From positions 1 through 64,000 of the forward strand of contig QHSX01000044.1 in assembly GCA_003221695.1 (NCBI GenBank): a stretch of 64,000 nucleotides of DNA, written 5' to 3'. Positions 17,091-25,138 of the stretch are shown one piece after another. Numbering within the stretch: the first letter of the stretch is position 1; the number at the start of each line of letters is the position of its first letter. The stretch is from Candidatus Rokuibacteriota bacterium. Its GTDB lineage: Bacteria; Methylomirabilota; Methylomirabilia; Rokubacteriales; CSP1-6. Below the pieces are notes generated by a model that saw nothing but the letters and a program-made list of their open reading frames with translations, did not search any database and was not told the origin of the DNA. A program made the position numbers and the translations under genes.

Positions 17091-18782
17091 ATGGTCATCG
17101 CTGCGCTTCTCCGCCGCCTCGGCGAGATCCTGGTCCAGGAACGGTTGACCACTCCGGACGTCGTCGAACAGGCGCTCGCCCGCGCGAAGGCGACCGGCGA
17201 GCGCGTGGGCGAGGCGCTCGTCGCGGTCGGCGCCGTCAAGAGCGAGGACGTGCTGCGCGCGCTCGCGGAGCAACAGAGCCTCGCCTACCTGTCCCGCGAC
17301 GAGCTGCCGTCCCCGCTGCCCATCGTCAAGAACCTCTCGCCCAAGTACCTTCGCCAGTACACCGTGTGTCCCGTGTCCATCGAGAACGGCCTCCTCACCG
17401 TCGCCACCGCCGACCCGTTGAACACGGTCGTCCTCGACGATCTCCGACAGTTCACGGGGCTCGCGGTGAAGCTGGTCGTGAGCTCCGCGGAGGCGATCAC
17501 CGAGGCCATCGACCGGACGTACGACGGTGCGGCCACACCGCTCCAGCGGATCGTCGAGGGCATGGAGGACGAGGGCGCCGGCGAGGAAGAGGACGTCAAC
17601 CACCTCCGCGACATGGCGTTCGAGGCGCCGGTCGTCCGGCTCGTGAACCTCCTGGTCGAGAACGCCATCGACGCCGAAGCCTCGGACATCCACGTCGAGC
17701 CTTTCGAGGACACGCTCCGGGTCCGCTACCGCCTCGACGGCATCCTGTTCGACCAGGAGGCGCCGCCGCGACGGCTGCAAGCCGCGGTGACCTCGCGCAT
17801 CAAGCTCATGGCGGAGATGAACATCGCCGAGCGGCGGCTACCCCAGGATGGGCGCATCCGGGTGACGGTCCGGGGCCGGCGGGTGGACATCCGTGTCTCG
17901 ACGATCCCGACCGTGCACGGCGAGTCCATCGTCATGCGGCTGCTCGATCGCTCGAGCGTGTTCCTCCCCCTCGAGAAGCTCGGCTTCGCGTCGGCCATGC
18001 TCCGTCGGTTCGAGGCGCTCATCAAGCGCCCGCACGGGATCCTGCTCGTCACCGGGCCGACGGGCTCTGGCAAGACGACGACGCTCTACGGCGCGCTCGA
18101 CAAGATCAACTCGCCCGACCGGAAGATCATCACCGTCGAAGACCCGGTCGAGTACCAGCTCAAGGGCGTCAACCAGATCCACGTGAAGCCGAAGATCGGC
18201 CTGACGTTCGCCACGGGGCTCCGACACATCGTCCGGCAGGACCCGGACGTGATTCTCATCGGCGAGATCCGGGACCTCGAGACGGCGGAGATCGCCATCC
18301 AGGCGGCGCTCACGGGCCACCTGGTCTTCTCGACGCTCCACACGAACGACGCGCCCGCCGCGATCACGCGACTCCAAGACATGGGCGTGGAGCCGTACCT
18401 GGTCGCCTCCGTGCTCGAAGGCGTGCTCGCGCAGCGGCTGGTGCGGCGGATCTGCGCGGCCTGCCGCGTGCCCGACACACCCAACGCGGCCGACCTCGAG
18501 GCGCTCGGGATCGAGGGCGCGGGTGGCAGGCCGCTCTCCCGCGGGCGCGGCTGCGACGAGTGCCGCGGGACCGGCTACCGCGGGCGCACGGGCATCTACG
18601 AGCTGTTCCCGATCACCGAGGACGCGCGCAGTCTCATCCTGAAGCGTGCGCCGAGCCGCGAGATCCGCCGGTGCGCGATCGAGGCGGGCATGGTCACCCT
18701 CCGCATGGACGGCTGGCTCAAGGCGTGCGAGGGCGTGACGACCGTCGAGGAAATCCTCCGCGTCACCCAGGAAGACGCCTAG
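17091..18782 (+). CDS. gspE: Type II secretion ATPase GspE
   Basis: GspE is the cytoplasmic hexameric ATPase that powers pseudopilus assembly. The 563-residue protein has an N-terminal MshEN/N1E-like domain (residues ~8-65, with an RRLGEILVQ opening), then an N2 domain. The ATPase core has an Asp-box region near 196-213, Walker A GPTGSGKTTT at 322-331, Walker B around 384-395 and a His box STLHTND at 414-420. A zinc-binding CxxC pair (C455/C458 and C488/C491) is complete. It opens a run of eleven plus-strand genes E-F-G-H-I-J-K-L-M-C-D. Similar ATPases serve type IV pili (PilB), but the pseudopilin set and secretin context favour type II secretion. The ATG at 17091 has no clear ribosome-binding site. 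Confidence 0.94.
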   Translation: MVIAALLRRLGEILVQERLTTPDVVEQALARAKATGERVGEALVAVGAVKSEDVLRALAEQQSLAYLSRDELPSPLPIVKNLSPKYLRQYTVCPVSIENGLLTVATADPLNTVVLDDLRQFTGLAVKLVVSSAEAITEAIDRTYDGAATPLQRIVEGMEDEGAGEEEDVNHLRDMAFEAPVVRLVNLLVENAIDAEASDIHVEPFEDTLRVRYRLDGILFDQEAPPRRLQAAVTSRIKLMAEMNIAERRLPQDGRIRVTVRGRRVDIRVSTIPTVHGESIVMRLLDRSSVFLPLEKLGFASAMLRRFEALIKRPHGILLVTGPTGSGKTTTLYGALDKINSPDRKIITVEDPVEYQLKGVNQIHVKPKIGLTFATGLRHIVRQDPDVILIGEIRDLETAEIAIQAALTGHLVFSTLHTNDAPAAITRLQDMGVEPYLVASVLEGVLAQRLVRRICAACRVPDTPNAADLEALGIEGAGGRPLSRGRGCDECRGTGYRGRTGIYELFPITEDARSLILKRAPSREIRRCAIEAGMVTLRMDGWLKACEGVTTVEEILRVTQEDA

Positions 18783-18788
18783 CCCGCG

Positions 18789-20000
18789 ATGCCCGTCTTC
18801 GTGTATCGGGCAGCCGACCGACGGGGCCAGACCATCGACGGCGTGATGGAGGCGCCCGACGCGCGCGCCGTCGTCGAGCGGCTTCAGAAGGACGCGTACT
18901 TCCCGATCCGCGTGTCCCCCCACGCCGAGCGCGCGCGCTGGCCGGGGTTCGGCGTCTCCTCACGCGTCAGCCAGCGCGACTTGCTCGCGTTCACGCAACA
19001 GCTCGCGACGCTCGTCGAGGCGGGACTGCCGCTCGACCGGGCGCTGGGCATCCAGGAGGAGCTCGCCGCGACCCCGCGGGTGAAGGCGATCGTCACCGAC
19101 GTGCTCAAGAGCGTGCGCGGGGGCTCGTCGCTCAGCGAGGCGCTGGCCAAGCACCACCCGCGCCCGTTCTCGCGCCTGTACATCAACATGGTCCGGGCGG
19201 GCGAGAAGGGCGGCGTCCTCGAGGTCACCCTGCGGCGCCTGGCCGAGTTCCTCGAGGCGCGCGCCGCGTTCACCGAAGCCCTCGTGTCGGCGCTCGCCTA
19301 TCCCGTCGTGATCTTCTCGGTCGGCATCGGCGCGATCGTGTTCCTCATGACGTTCGTGATCCCGCGCTTCGCCACGATATTCGCCGACCTCGGCCAGGCC
19401 GTGCCGCTGCCGACGCAGATCTTGCTGTCGCTCAGCGCCGGCTTCCAGCACTACTGGTGGGCGCTGGTCCTCGTGGTCCTCGCCGCGATCCTCGCGTGGC
19501 GGGTCCGGACGGGGACGCCCGAAGGGCGCCTCGCGTGGGACCAGATGGTCCTCCGGCTGCCGCTCGTCGGGGCCCTCTCGACGAAGGTGGAGACGGCGCG
19601 CTTTGCGCGGACACTCGGCACGATGCTCAAGAGCGGCGTGCCGGTCATGGGCGCGCTCGCCGTCGTCGGCGACACGATGACCAACCAGGCGGTCGGCCGC
19701 GCCGTCGGGCGGCTGGCGGATGGCGTGAAGCGCGGCGGCACGATCGCGGCGGGAATGCAGGCCGAGGGTCGGTTCCCCGCGCTCGCAATGCACATGGTGC
19801 GCGTCGGCGAGGAGACGGGGCGGCTCGAGGAGATGCTGCTCAAGGTGGCCGACACCTTCGAGAACGACGTGCGCGTCGAGCTCAAGCGAGCGCTCGGACT
19901 CCTCGAGCCCGCGATGATCCTCGGCATGGGGGTGCTCGTGGCATTCATCGTTGTGGCCATGCTGCTCGCGATCTTCTCGATCAACGAGATCCCCCTGTGA
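18789..20000 (+). CDS. gspF: Type II secretion inner-membrane platform protein GspF
   Basis: This 403-residue protein has the GspF/PilC plan: an N-terminal FVYRAADRRGQTIDGVMEA segment, two repeated cytoplasmic helical domains, and three membrane helices near residues 170-190, 220-240 and 375-400. The two copies of the repeated motif are FTQQLATLVEAGLPLDRAL in the first domain and FARTLGTMLKSGVPVMGAL in the second. Conserved VRAGEKGG and VRVGEETG turns are present. It forms the platform that couples GspE to pseudopilus growth. The start is six bases after the gspE stop. After it comes a long inverted repeat before gspG. Confidence 0.95.
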   Translation: MPVFVYRAADRRGQTIDGVMEAPDARAVVERLQKDAYFPIRVSPHAERARWPGFGVSSRVSQRDLLAFTQQLATLVEAGLPLDRALGIQEELAATPRVKAIVTDVLKSVRGGSSLSEALAKHHPRPFSRLYINMVRAGEKGGVLEVTLRRLAEFLEARAAFTEALVSALAYPVVIFSVGIGAIVFLMTFVIPRFATIFADLGQAVPLPTQILLSLSAGFQHYWWALVLVVLAAILAWRVRTGTPEGRLAWDQMVLRLPLVGALSTKVETARFARTLGTMLKSGVPVMGALAVVGDTMTNQAVGRAVGRLADGVKRGGTIAAGMQAEGRFPALAMHMVRVGEETGRLEEMLLKVADTFENDVRVELKRALGLLEPAMILGMGVLVAFIVVAMLLAIFSINEIPL

Positions 20001-20010
20001 CCCGGTCGCC

Positions 20011-20193
20011 CGGACTGCACCGGGGTCGGTGGCACCCCACGCCCGGGGTGGGGAGCCCCTCGGAGACCCGTGTCGTCAGCGCACGGACGCCACACCGCAC
20101 GGGGCTCAACGCAGCGCACCTGAGAGCCGTCGTGGTCGACGAGGGGCTCCCCACCCTGGCGCGCGAGGGGTGCCGCGGCCCCGGTGCGGTCCG
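20011..20193. repeat. Long imperfect inverted repeat between gspF and gspG
   Basis: Two arms of about 52 bases (20011-20062 and 20140-20193) are imperfect reverse complements of each other. The innermost 17 bases of each arm match perfectly: GGGTGGGGAGCCCCTCG at 20046-20062 and its exact complement at 20140-20156. Further out, GCACCGGGG and GGCACCCC blocks also match. About 77 bases lie between the arms. In RNA this would fold into a very strong hairpin. It may be a remnant of a small palindromic mobile element, or a regulatory/processing structure ahead of the major pseudopilin gene. The usual start region of gspG falls inside it. Confidence 0.75.
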
Positions 20194-20632
20194 TGACGAT
20201 CGGATCATCCGGGGGCAACGAGGGTTCACGCTGATCGAGCTGCTCGTGGTGATCATCGTGCTGGGACTCCTGGTGGGCCTCGTGGGACCGCGCCTGTTCG
20301 GGCGCGTCGGCCAGTCCAAGCAGGCGGCGGCGCGCGCCCAGATCGAGCTGATCGGCGCCGGCCTCGACCAGTACCGGCTCGACGTCGGCTCCTATCCGAC
20401 CACACCCCAGGGCCTCGACGCGCTCCAGCGAAACCCGGGTGCGACCAACTGGAACGGCCCATATCTGAAGAAGAACGTGCCGAAGGACCCGTGGGGCAAC
20501 CCCTACAAGTACCGCTGCTGCCCGGGCCAGCACGGCGACTACGACCTCTGGTCCGAGGGCTCCGACGGCCAGCCCGGCGGCGAAGGCGAGAGCGCCGACA
20601 TCACGTCATGGGACCAGAGCGCGCAGCAGTAG
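20132..20632 (+). CDS. gspG: Major pseudopilin GspG
   Basis: GspG is the main subunit of the type II pseudopilus. The frame shows a prepilin cleavage site (RGQRG before FTLIELLVVIIV), a long N-terminal helix, the YPTTPQGLDAL loop, the NWNGPYLKK-PKDPWGNPY core, and a C-terminal calcium-site region with GDYDLWSEGSDG and GESADITSW. This is a complete, typical mature GspG. The start is unclear. The only common start codon in frame is a GTG at 20132, inside the loop of the inverted repeat, which gives an odd ~30-residue leader. An ATC codon at 20204 would give a normal short leader (M-I-R-G-Q-R-G). The end overlaps gspH by 25 bases. Confidence 0.92.
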   Translation: MVDEGLPTLAREGCRGPGAVRDDRIIRGQRGFTLIELLVVIIVLGLLVGLVGPRLFGRVGQSKQAAARAQIELIGAGLDQYRLDVGSYPTTPQGLDALQRNPGATNWNGPYLKKNVPKDPWGNPYKYRCCPGQHGDYDLWSEGSDGQPGGEGESADITSWDQSAQQ

Positions 20633-21060
20633 CAGCGCGCGGCTTCACGCTTCTCGAGCTCCTCGTTACGCTGGTCGTCATCGTGATCGCCGTCGCGGTC
20701 GTCGTCCCGACGATTGGAAAGAGCGCCGACACCGTCCGGGTGCGGGCGGAGGTCGCGGCCTTCGCGGCGTTCTTCCGACACGCGCGCGAGCAGGCGATCA
20801 CCCGCCGGCAGTCCGAGCGGGTCGTCGTCGAGCCGGACGCGCACCGGTTGACGCTCGTGGTCGGTGAGGACACGATCCGTGAGACGCGCGGTGTCGCGGG
20901 GCGCCTGGCCATCGAGCCGGTGACGCCCGGGGCGCTCGTCGTCCGATTCGAGCCAGAGGGGACGTCGAGCGGAGGCGCGTTTCGCCTGAGCTCCGGCGGC
21001 ACGACCTATCGCGTGACCGTGGACGCCGCGACCGGGCGCGTGCGGAGCGCACGCGAATGA
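20608..21060 (+). CDS. gspH: Minor pseudopilin GspH
   Basis: This 150-residue protein starts at an ATG inside the end of gspG. Its short leader MGPERAAVAARG ends in glycine before the prepilin helix FTLLELLVTLVVIVIAVAVV, so it should be processed by a prepilin peptidase. The globular part has an FFRHAREQAITRRQSERVVV segment and a C-terminal GTTYRVTVDAATGRV strand pair, as in GspH/FimT minor pseudopilins. GspH joins the pseudopilus below its tip. The stop overlaps the ATG of gspI (ATGA). No prepilin peptidase gene (gspO) is in this window. Confidence 0.9.
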   Translation: MGPERAAVAARGFTLLELLVTLVVIVIAVAVVVPTIGKSADTVRVRAEVAAFAAFFRHAREQAITRRQSERVVVEPDAHRLTLVVGEDTIRETRGVAGRLAIEPVTPGALVVRFEPEGTSSGGAFRLSSGGTTYRVTVDAATGRVRSARE

Positions 21061-21470
21061 GCCCGGTGCGGCGGCCGGCGCGCGAGCATGGGTTCACGCT
21101 GCTCGAGGTGCTCGTCGCCTTCGCGATTCTCAGTATCGCGGTGGTCGCGGCGATCCAGGGCTTCGCGGAAGGCCTCCGACTGCTGCGCCTCGCCGGCGAG
21201 CACCAGCAGGCGATCCTTCTCGCGGACCAGAAGATCCGTGAGGTCGTCACGCCGACGGAGGAGCGCACGAGCGACGTCGAGGGCCCGTTCACGTGGGAGC
21301 GCACGATCACGATCGTCCCGACGCCCGACCTCAGCCGAACGCCCGCCACCGAGAAGTGGCACCTCTACCAGATCACGATGCGGGTGAGGTGGGGCGAGCG
21401 GCGCTCGGTCGAAGTCGCCACGCTGCGCACCTCGGCGGCGTCGTCGCAGACGTCGGGAGTCCCCCAGTGA
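21057..21470 (+). CDS. gspI: Minor pseudopilin GspI
   Basis: This 137-residue protein has the prepilin leader ending REHG before FTLLEVLVAFAILSIAVVAA. It has a short globular domain with an EHQQAILLADQKIREV helix and a WERTITIVPTPD strand, then KWHLYQITMRVRWGERRSV. This layout matches GspI, which forms the tip complex of the pseudopilus with GspJ and GspK. It is joined to gspH by an ATGA overlap and to gspJ by a GTGA overlap, so the three are co-translated. Confidence 0.9.
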   Translation: MSPVRRPAREHGFTLLEVLVAFAILSIAVVAAIQGFAEGLRLLRLAGEHQQAILLADQKIREVVTPTEERTSDVEGPFTWERTITIVPTPDLSRTPATEKWHLYQITMRVRWGERRSVEVATLRTSAASSQTSGVPQ

Positions 21471-22075
21471 CGCGCGGTGCGCGCGGCTTCACGCTGGTCG
21501 AGGTGCTGATCGCGCTGGCGATCGTCGGCGCGCTCCTCGTGATCGCCTTCGGCGGCATGCGCGTGGCGCTCGCCGCGTGGCGCCAGGGCGAGGACCGCGC
21601 CGAGGCCTATCAGCACGTGCGCGGCGTCGCCCTCTCGCTGGCGCGCGCGGTGGGCTCGGCGTATCCGTACACGGGCCCGCGCGGCGAAGCACCGGAGTCG
21701 GTGCGCCTGTTCTTCGGGAGCGACACGCGCCTCGAGTTCGTCGCGCAGTCGCCGCCGGCACCGTTTCCCGCCCCGATCGCGTTCGCCGCGGTCGTCGTGA
21801 CGCTCGACGAGAGCGCGGAGCGTCCCGGGCTCGTGGTCCGCCAGCGCGCGCTGCCGAACCGGAACCCGTTCACCGACGCGGAGGTGGCCTTCCACGACCC
21901 GACGGTCACGGAGCTCAAGTTCCAGTATCTGGACGAGAGCGGCGCGTGGCAGGACGCGTGGGACGGAACGAACGCCATGCCGCGCGCCGTCCGCATCACC
22001 CTCGGCGTCACGCTCAACGGACGGACCGAACGGCTGCCGCCGCTGACCGTCTCGCTCGGCGTGGGGGGCGAATGA
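21467..22075 (+). CDS. gspJ: Minor pseudopilin GspJ
   Basis: This 202-residue protein begins with the short leader of GTG-encoded VTRGARG followed by FTLVEVLIALAIVGALLV, a standard prepilin helix. The globular part is typical of GspJ, with LARAVGSAYPY, an LEFVAQSPPAPFPAPIAF segment, and a late LKFQYLDESGAWQDAWDG block. It forms the pseudopilus tip with GspI and GspK. The GTG start overlaps the gspI stop and its own stop overlaps the ATG of gspK. Confidence 0.9.
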   Translation: MTRGARGFTLVEVLIALAIVGALLVIAFGGMRVALAAWRQGEDRAEAYQHVRGVALSLARAVGSAYPYTGPRGEAPESVRLFFGSDTRLEFVAQSPPAPFPAPIAFAAVVVTLDESAERPGLVVRQRALPNRNPFTDAEVAFHDPTVTELKFQYLDESGAWQDAWDGTNAMPRAVRITLGVTLNGRTERLPPLTVSLGVGGE

Positions 22076-23007
22076 GGACCGAGCGCGGGTTCGCGCTGAT
22101 CGTCGTCCTCCTCGTGATGGCGATCGTGGGCGTCATCGGCGCCGAGTTCTCTTACTCGATGCGGCTCGAGGCGACCGCCGTCCGCGCCTACAAGGACGGG
22201 ATCCTCGCCCGACACCTGGCCGAGGCCGCGTTCGCGCAGGCGGTGCGCGAGATCGTCGCCGACTCGCGCTACGTCGCCTACGACGAGCACGGGCTGCTCA
22301 CCTTCTACACGCAGGACCGGCTCCCGCTGCCGCAGCTTCCCCGGGAGAAGGTAGACTTCGAGGGCGGCCAGTACTCGTACCGGATCACCGACGAGGAGGC
22401 GCGGGTCAACCTCAACACGTCCGCCCCCGAGCGCGTCGACCGTCTCCTGCAGTTCTGCCTCGGCCTGGACAAGAGCGTGCGCGACGTCATCGGCGACTCG
22501 CTCCAGGACTGGCGCGATGCCAACGAGGAGCACCGGCTCAACGGCGCCGAGAGCGACGACTTCTACCTGAAGCTCCCGCTGCCCTACCGCGCGCACAACG
22601 CCAACCTCGAGTCGATCACCGAGCTCCTGCAGATCCACGGCGTGCTGGAGACGCCGGCGATCTTCTGGGGCACGGAGGAGCGGCCGGGTCTCGCGGACGT
22701 CGTGACCGTGAAGTCGCCCGGCAACCAGATCAACATGAACACCGCGACGACGTGTGCGATGCAGGCGCTCGGGCTCTCGGACGCGGAGATCGGGGAGATC
22801 ATGCAGTCGCGCAGCCTCGCCCCCTACTGGACCCTGCCCGGCAAGTTCGGCGCGAAGGGCTTGAGCGTCACGACGCAGACCTTCAGGGTCGAAGCACAAG
22901 GCATCGTCAGCGGGCGGGTCGATGCCCGGCTCATCGCCATCGTCCGGAGGCCCAGCAACGCGACCCCTCCCACCATCCAGATCCTCGAGTGGTCCGCCCC
23001 GCGCTGA
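22072..23007 (+). CDS. gspK: Pseudopilus tip protein GspK
   Basis: This 311-residue protein has the N-terminus MRTERGFALIVVLLVMAIVG, typical of GspK, where the usual glutamate at +5 of the mature protein is absent (here Val). It contains two helix-hairpin-type segments: ARVNLNTSAPERVDRLL in the first and NQIN-MNTATTCAMQALGL in the second. Between them lie DWRDANEEHRLNGAE and YRAHNANLESITELL, all characteristic of the large GspK alpha domain. GspK caps the pseudopilus. It ends 74 bases before gspL, the only sizeable gap in the second half of the cluster. Confidence 0.93.
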   Translation: MRTERGFALIVVLLVMAIVGVIGAEFSYSMRLEATAVRAYKDGILARHLAEAAFAQAVREIVADSRYVAYDEHGLLTFYTQDRLPLPQLPREKVDFEGGQYSYRITDEEARVNLNTSAPERVDRLLQFCLGLDKSVRDVIGDSLQDWRDANEEHRLNGAESDDFYLKLPLPYRAHNANLESITELLQIHGVLETPAIFWGTEERPGLADVVTVKSPGNQINMNTATTCAMQALGLSDAEIGEIMQSRSLAPYWTLPGKFGAKGLSVTTQTFRVEAQGIVSGRVDARLIAIVRRPSNATPPTIQILEWSAPR

Positions 23008-23081
23008 GCGTGGGGGCAGATCGCGTCCAAAACCCTGGAATTGGTGGTAGATTTTCCGACGCGACGTCGCATACTAGAGGC

Positions 23082-24572
23082 ATGAGTTTCGAGGCGATGA
23101 ATTTCGGAAAAAAGCTCATGAAATTCGGACCGTTGAGGCTCGCCGTCGTCCTCCTCGGCGACCGGCTCAGCGGGGCCGCCATCCAGCCCGCGCGGGTCGA
23201 TACCTTCGTCATCGAAGCCGAGAACCCGGCCGAGGCGCTCCGCGCGGAGCTCGATGCGCGGGGGCTCGCCCCGCGCAGCGTCGCCGTCGGCCTCGCCCGC
23301 GCGGCGGTGGTCGTGAAGCCGATCGAGTTGCCGCCGGTCGTCGGCGAGATGCGGGAGATGGTCAGGTTCGAGCTCGACCGCCACCTGCCGTTTCCGGCGG
23401 ACGACGCGCCGTTTGACTTCCTTCCGTTGCCGCCGGACGGCGAGGCCGGGCAGCCGCCGAGCGAGACGAAGCGCGTGCTGATCGCCGCGGCGGACCGCCG
23501 CGTGGTCGACACGGCCGTGCGGCTCGCCGAGGAGGCGAAGCTGCGCCCGGTCTCGATCACGGTGGCGGCCCACGACCTCCTCGCGCTCGTCAAGACCGTT
23601 CACGGGGAGCGCGTCGCGTGGATCCACCGGAGCGGCGACACCGCGGACCTGCTGCTCCTGAACGGCGCCACGCTCGTCCTGAGTCGCAGCCTGCCCGCCA
23701 CAGACGGGACGGCGCTCGCAGAGGAGGTCCGTCGAAGCCTCGCCGTCGCCCGCTGGCGAGCGGGCGACGCGGTCTGGGTCTCCGGCGACCACGCCGACGC
23801 GGTCGCGGACGCCCTCGCCCCGCTGGGCCTGCCGGTCACGCGCCCGCCCTACACACCGAGCGCCGCGCGGTGGCTGGCCGCGATCACCGAGGAGCCGCGT
23901 GGCGCGCGCGAGCTCGCGGTCGCCGTCGCGTCCCGCCGCGGCGTCCGCCCGCTGGACCTGATCCCGTCGGCCCTGCGCCCGCGACGGCTCACCCGCCCGC
24001 AGTGGATCACGGTGGGGATGCTCGCCGCGACCGTGGTCCTGTCGATCGCCGCGCTTCTGGTTCCGGGCTACCGCGAGCACCGCGTGCTCAACGCGCTGAA
24101 CCGGGACGTCGCACGCATCGACCCCGAGGTCCGGATCGTCGAGCGCGTCCTCGGGGAGCTCGAGCGCAAGCGCGCGCTCCTCGCCGCGGTCCAGAGCATC
24201 GAGGCGAGCGTGGTCCGGCCCCTGCCCGTGCTGCGCGAGCTGACCGAGATCCTGCCCGGCGACGCCTGGCTCACGATGCTCTCCTTCGACACCAAGGGCG
24301 TCGAGCTGACCGGTCAGGCGGCGCAGGCGAGCGCGCTGATCCCGGTCCTCGAAAACTCCCCGCTGCTCGAGCGTGTCGAGTTCGCGTCGCCCGTCACGCG
24401 GGGGCGCGACAAGGAGCAGTTCCGCATCCGGGCCGCGTGGGAGGTGCAGCGCCCGGAGGCGACTCCCGCCGTCGCGCCGGCGGCGTCCCCGGCGCTCGGG
24501 AGCCCCGCGACCCCGCCGCGGCCGGCACCCGGCACACCGCCGCGCGTCGGCCCCGGAGGCCGCCGTCCATGA
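23082..24572 (+). CDS. gspL: GspL, PilM/PilN-like inner-membrane assembly protein
   Basis: This 496-residue protein joins an actin-like cytoplasmic domain to a periplasmic ferredoxin-like domain. The actin-like domain covers residues ~15-300 and shows PIELPPVVGEMREMVRFEL and an LIAAADRRVVDTAV segment. A single membrane helix follows (ITVGMLAATVVLSIAALLV, near 310-330), and then a PilN-type domain with DAWLTMLSFDTKGVELTG. The tail is rich in proline and alanine. GspL anchors GspE to the membrane and contacts GspM and GspC. The ATG at 23082 follows a 74-base gap with an A+T-rich patch, where a second promoter could lie: a CATACT box ends six bases before the ATG. The stop overlaps gspM. Confidence 0.88.
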   Translation: MSFEAMNFGKKLMKFGPLRLAVVLLGDRLSGAAIQPARVDTFVIEAENPAEALRAELDARGLAPRSVAVGLARAAVVVKPIELPPVVGEMREMVRFELDRHLPFPADDAPFDFLPLPPDGEAGQPPSETKRVLIAAADRRVVDTAVRLAEEAKLRPVSITVAAHDLLALVKTVHGERVAWIHRSGDTADLLLLNGATLVLSRSLPATDGTALAEEVRRSLAVARWRAGDAVWVSGDHADAVADALAPLGLPVTRPPYTPSAARWLAAITEEPRGARELAVAVASRRGVRPLDLIPSALRPRRLTRPQWITVGMLAATVVLSIAALLVPGYREHRVLNALNRDVARIDPEVRIVERVLGELERKRALLAAVQSIEASVVRPLPVLRELTEILPGDAWLTMLSFDTKGVELTGQAAQASALIPVLENSPLLERVEFASPVTRGRDKEQFRIRAAWEVQRPEATPAVAPAASPALGSPATPPRPAPGTPPRVGPGGRRP

Positions 24573-25138
24573 TGGCCAACCTGTCGCGACGCGAACGGAC
24601 GATCATCGCGGCGGGCCTGGCGGTTGCGATCGGAATCGGCGGCTGGTCGTTCGTGGTCGAGCCGATCCTCGAGGCCAACCGCAGCGCCCGCGAGCTGGTG
24701 CCCGCGCGCGAGGAGGTGCTGCAGAAGAAACGTGATCTGATCGCGCGCAAGGGGGCGATCGAGGCCGAGCTCCGGACCACGATCGAGCGGCTCGACACCG
24801 TCTCCACCCGGTTCCTCACATCGGCGACGCCCGCGGTCGCCGCGTCGGAGCTGCAGAAGCTCGTCAAGGACATGGCCGCACAGGCGAACACGGAAGTCCG
24901 GAGCGAGCGCATCCTGCCGCCGGCCGAGCGCGGCGAGCTGCTCGAGATCCCCGTGGAGATCGCCGTGTCCGGCGAGATCCGGCAGCTCGTCGACCTCCTC
25001 GCGCGGCTCGACAGCGCCCCCAAACTCTTGACCGTCCAGGACGTCCGCGTGCGCGTGGTCAACGTGAGCCAGCCCAAGGATCTGCTCACCACGCTCACGC
25101 TGTCGGGGTACATCCTGCCTGGCAAGACCAGGATCTAG
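24569..25138 (+). CDS. gspM: Type II secretion protein GspM (PilO-like)
   Basis: This 189-residue protein has a short cytoplasmic start (LSRRERTII), one membrane helix (AAGLAVAIGIGGWSFVV), then a coiled-coil segment (residues ~35-85) and a ferredoxin-like periplasmic domain with LEIPVEIAVSGEIRQLVDLL. This is the GspM/PilO plan. It should pair with GspL in the inner-membrane platform. The ATG overlaps the gspL stop (ATGA), and its own TAG overlaps the GTG of the next gene. Confidence 0.87.
   Translation: MMANLSRRERTIIAAGLAVAIGIGGWSFVVEPILEANRSARELVPAREEVLQKKRDLIARKGAIEAELRTTIERLDTVSTRFLTSATPAVAASELQKLVKDMAAQANTEVRSERILPPAERGELLEIPVEIAVSGEIRQLVDLLARLDSAPKLLTVQDVRVRVVNVSQPKDLLTTLTLSGYILPGKTRI

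Noticed and set aside
17366..20632. A very long plus-strand open frame (over 1000 codons) across gspE and gspF
   Set aside because: It is a shadow frame with arginine- and alanine-rich nonsense over gspE and gspF. Only its last part, from about 20.1 kb, is the real gspG.
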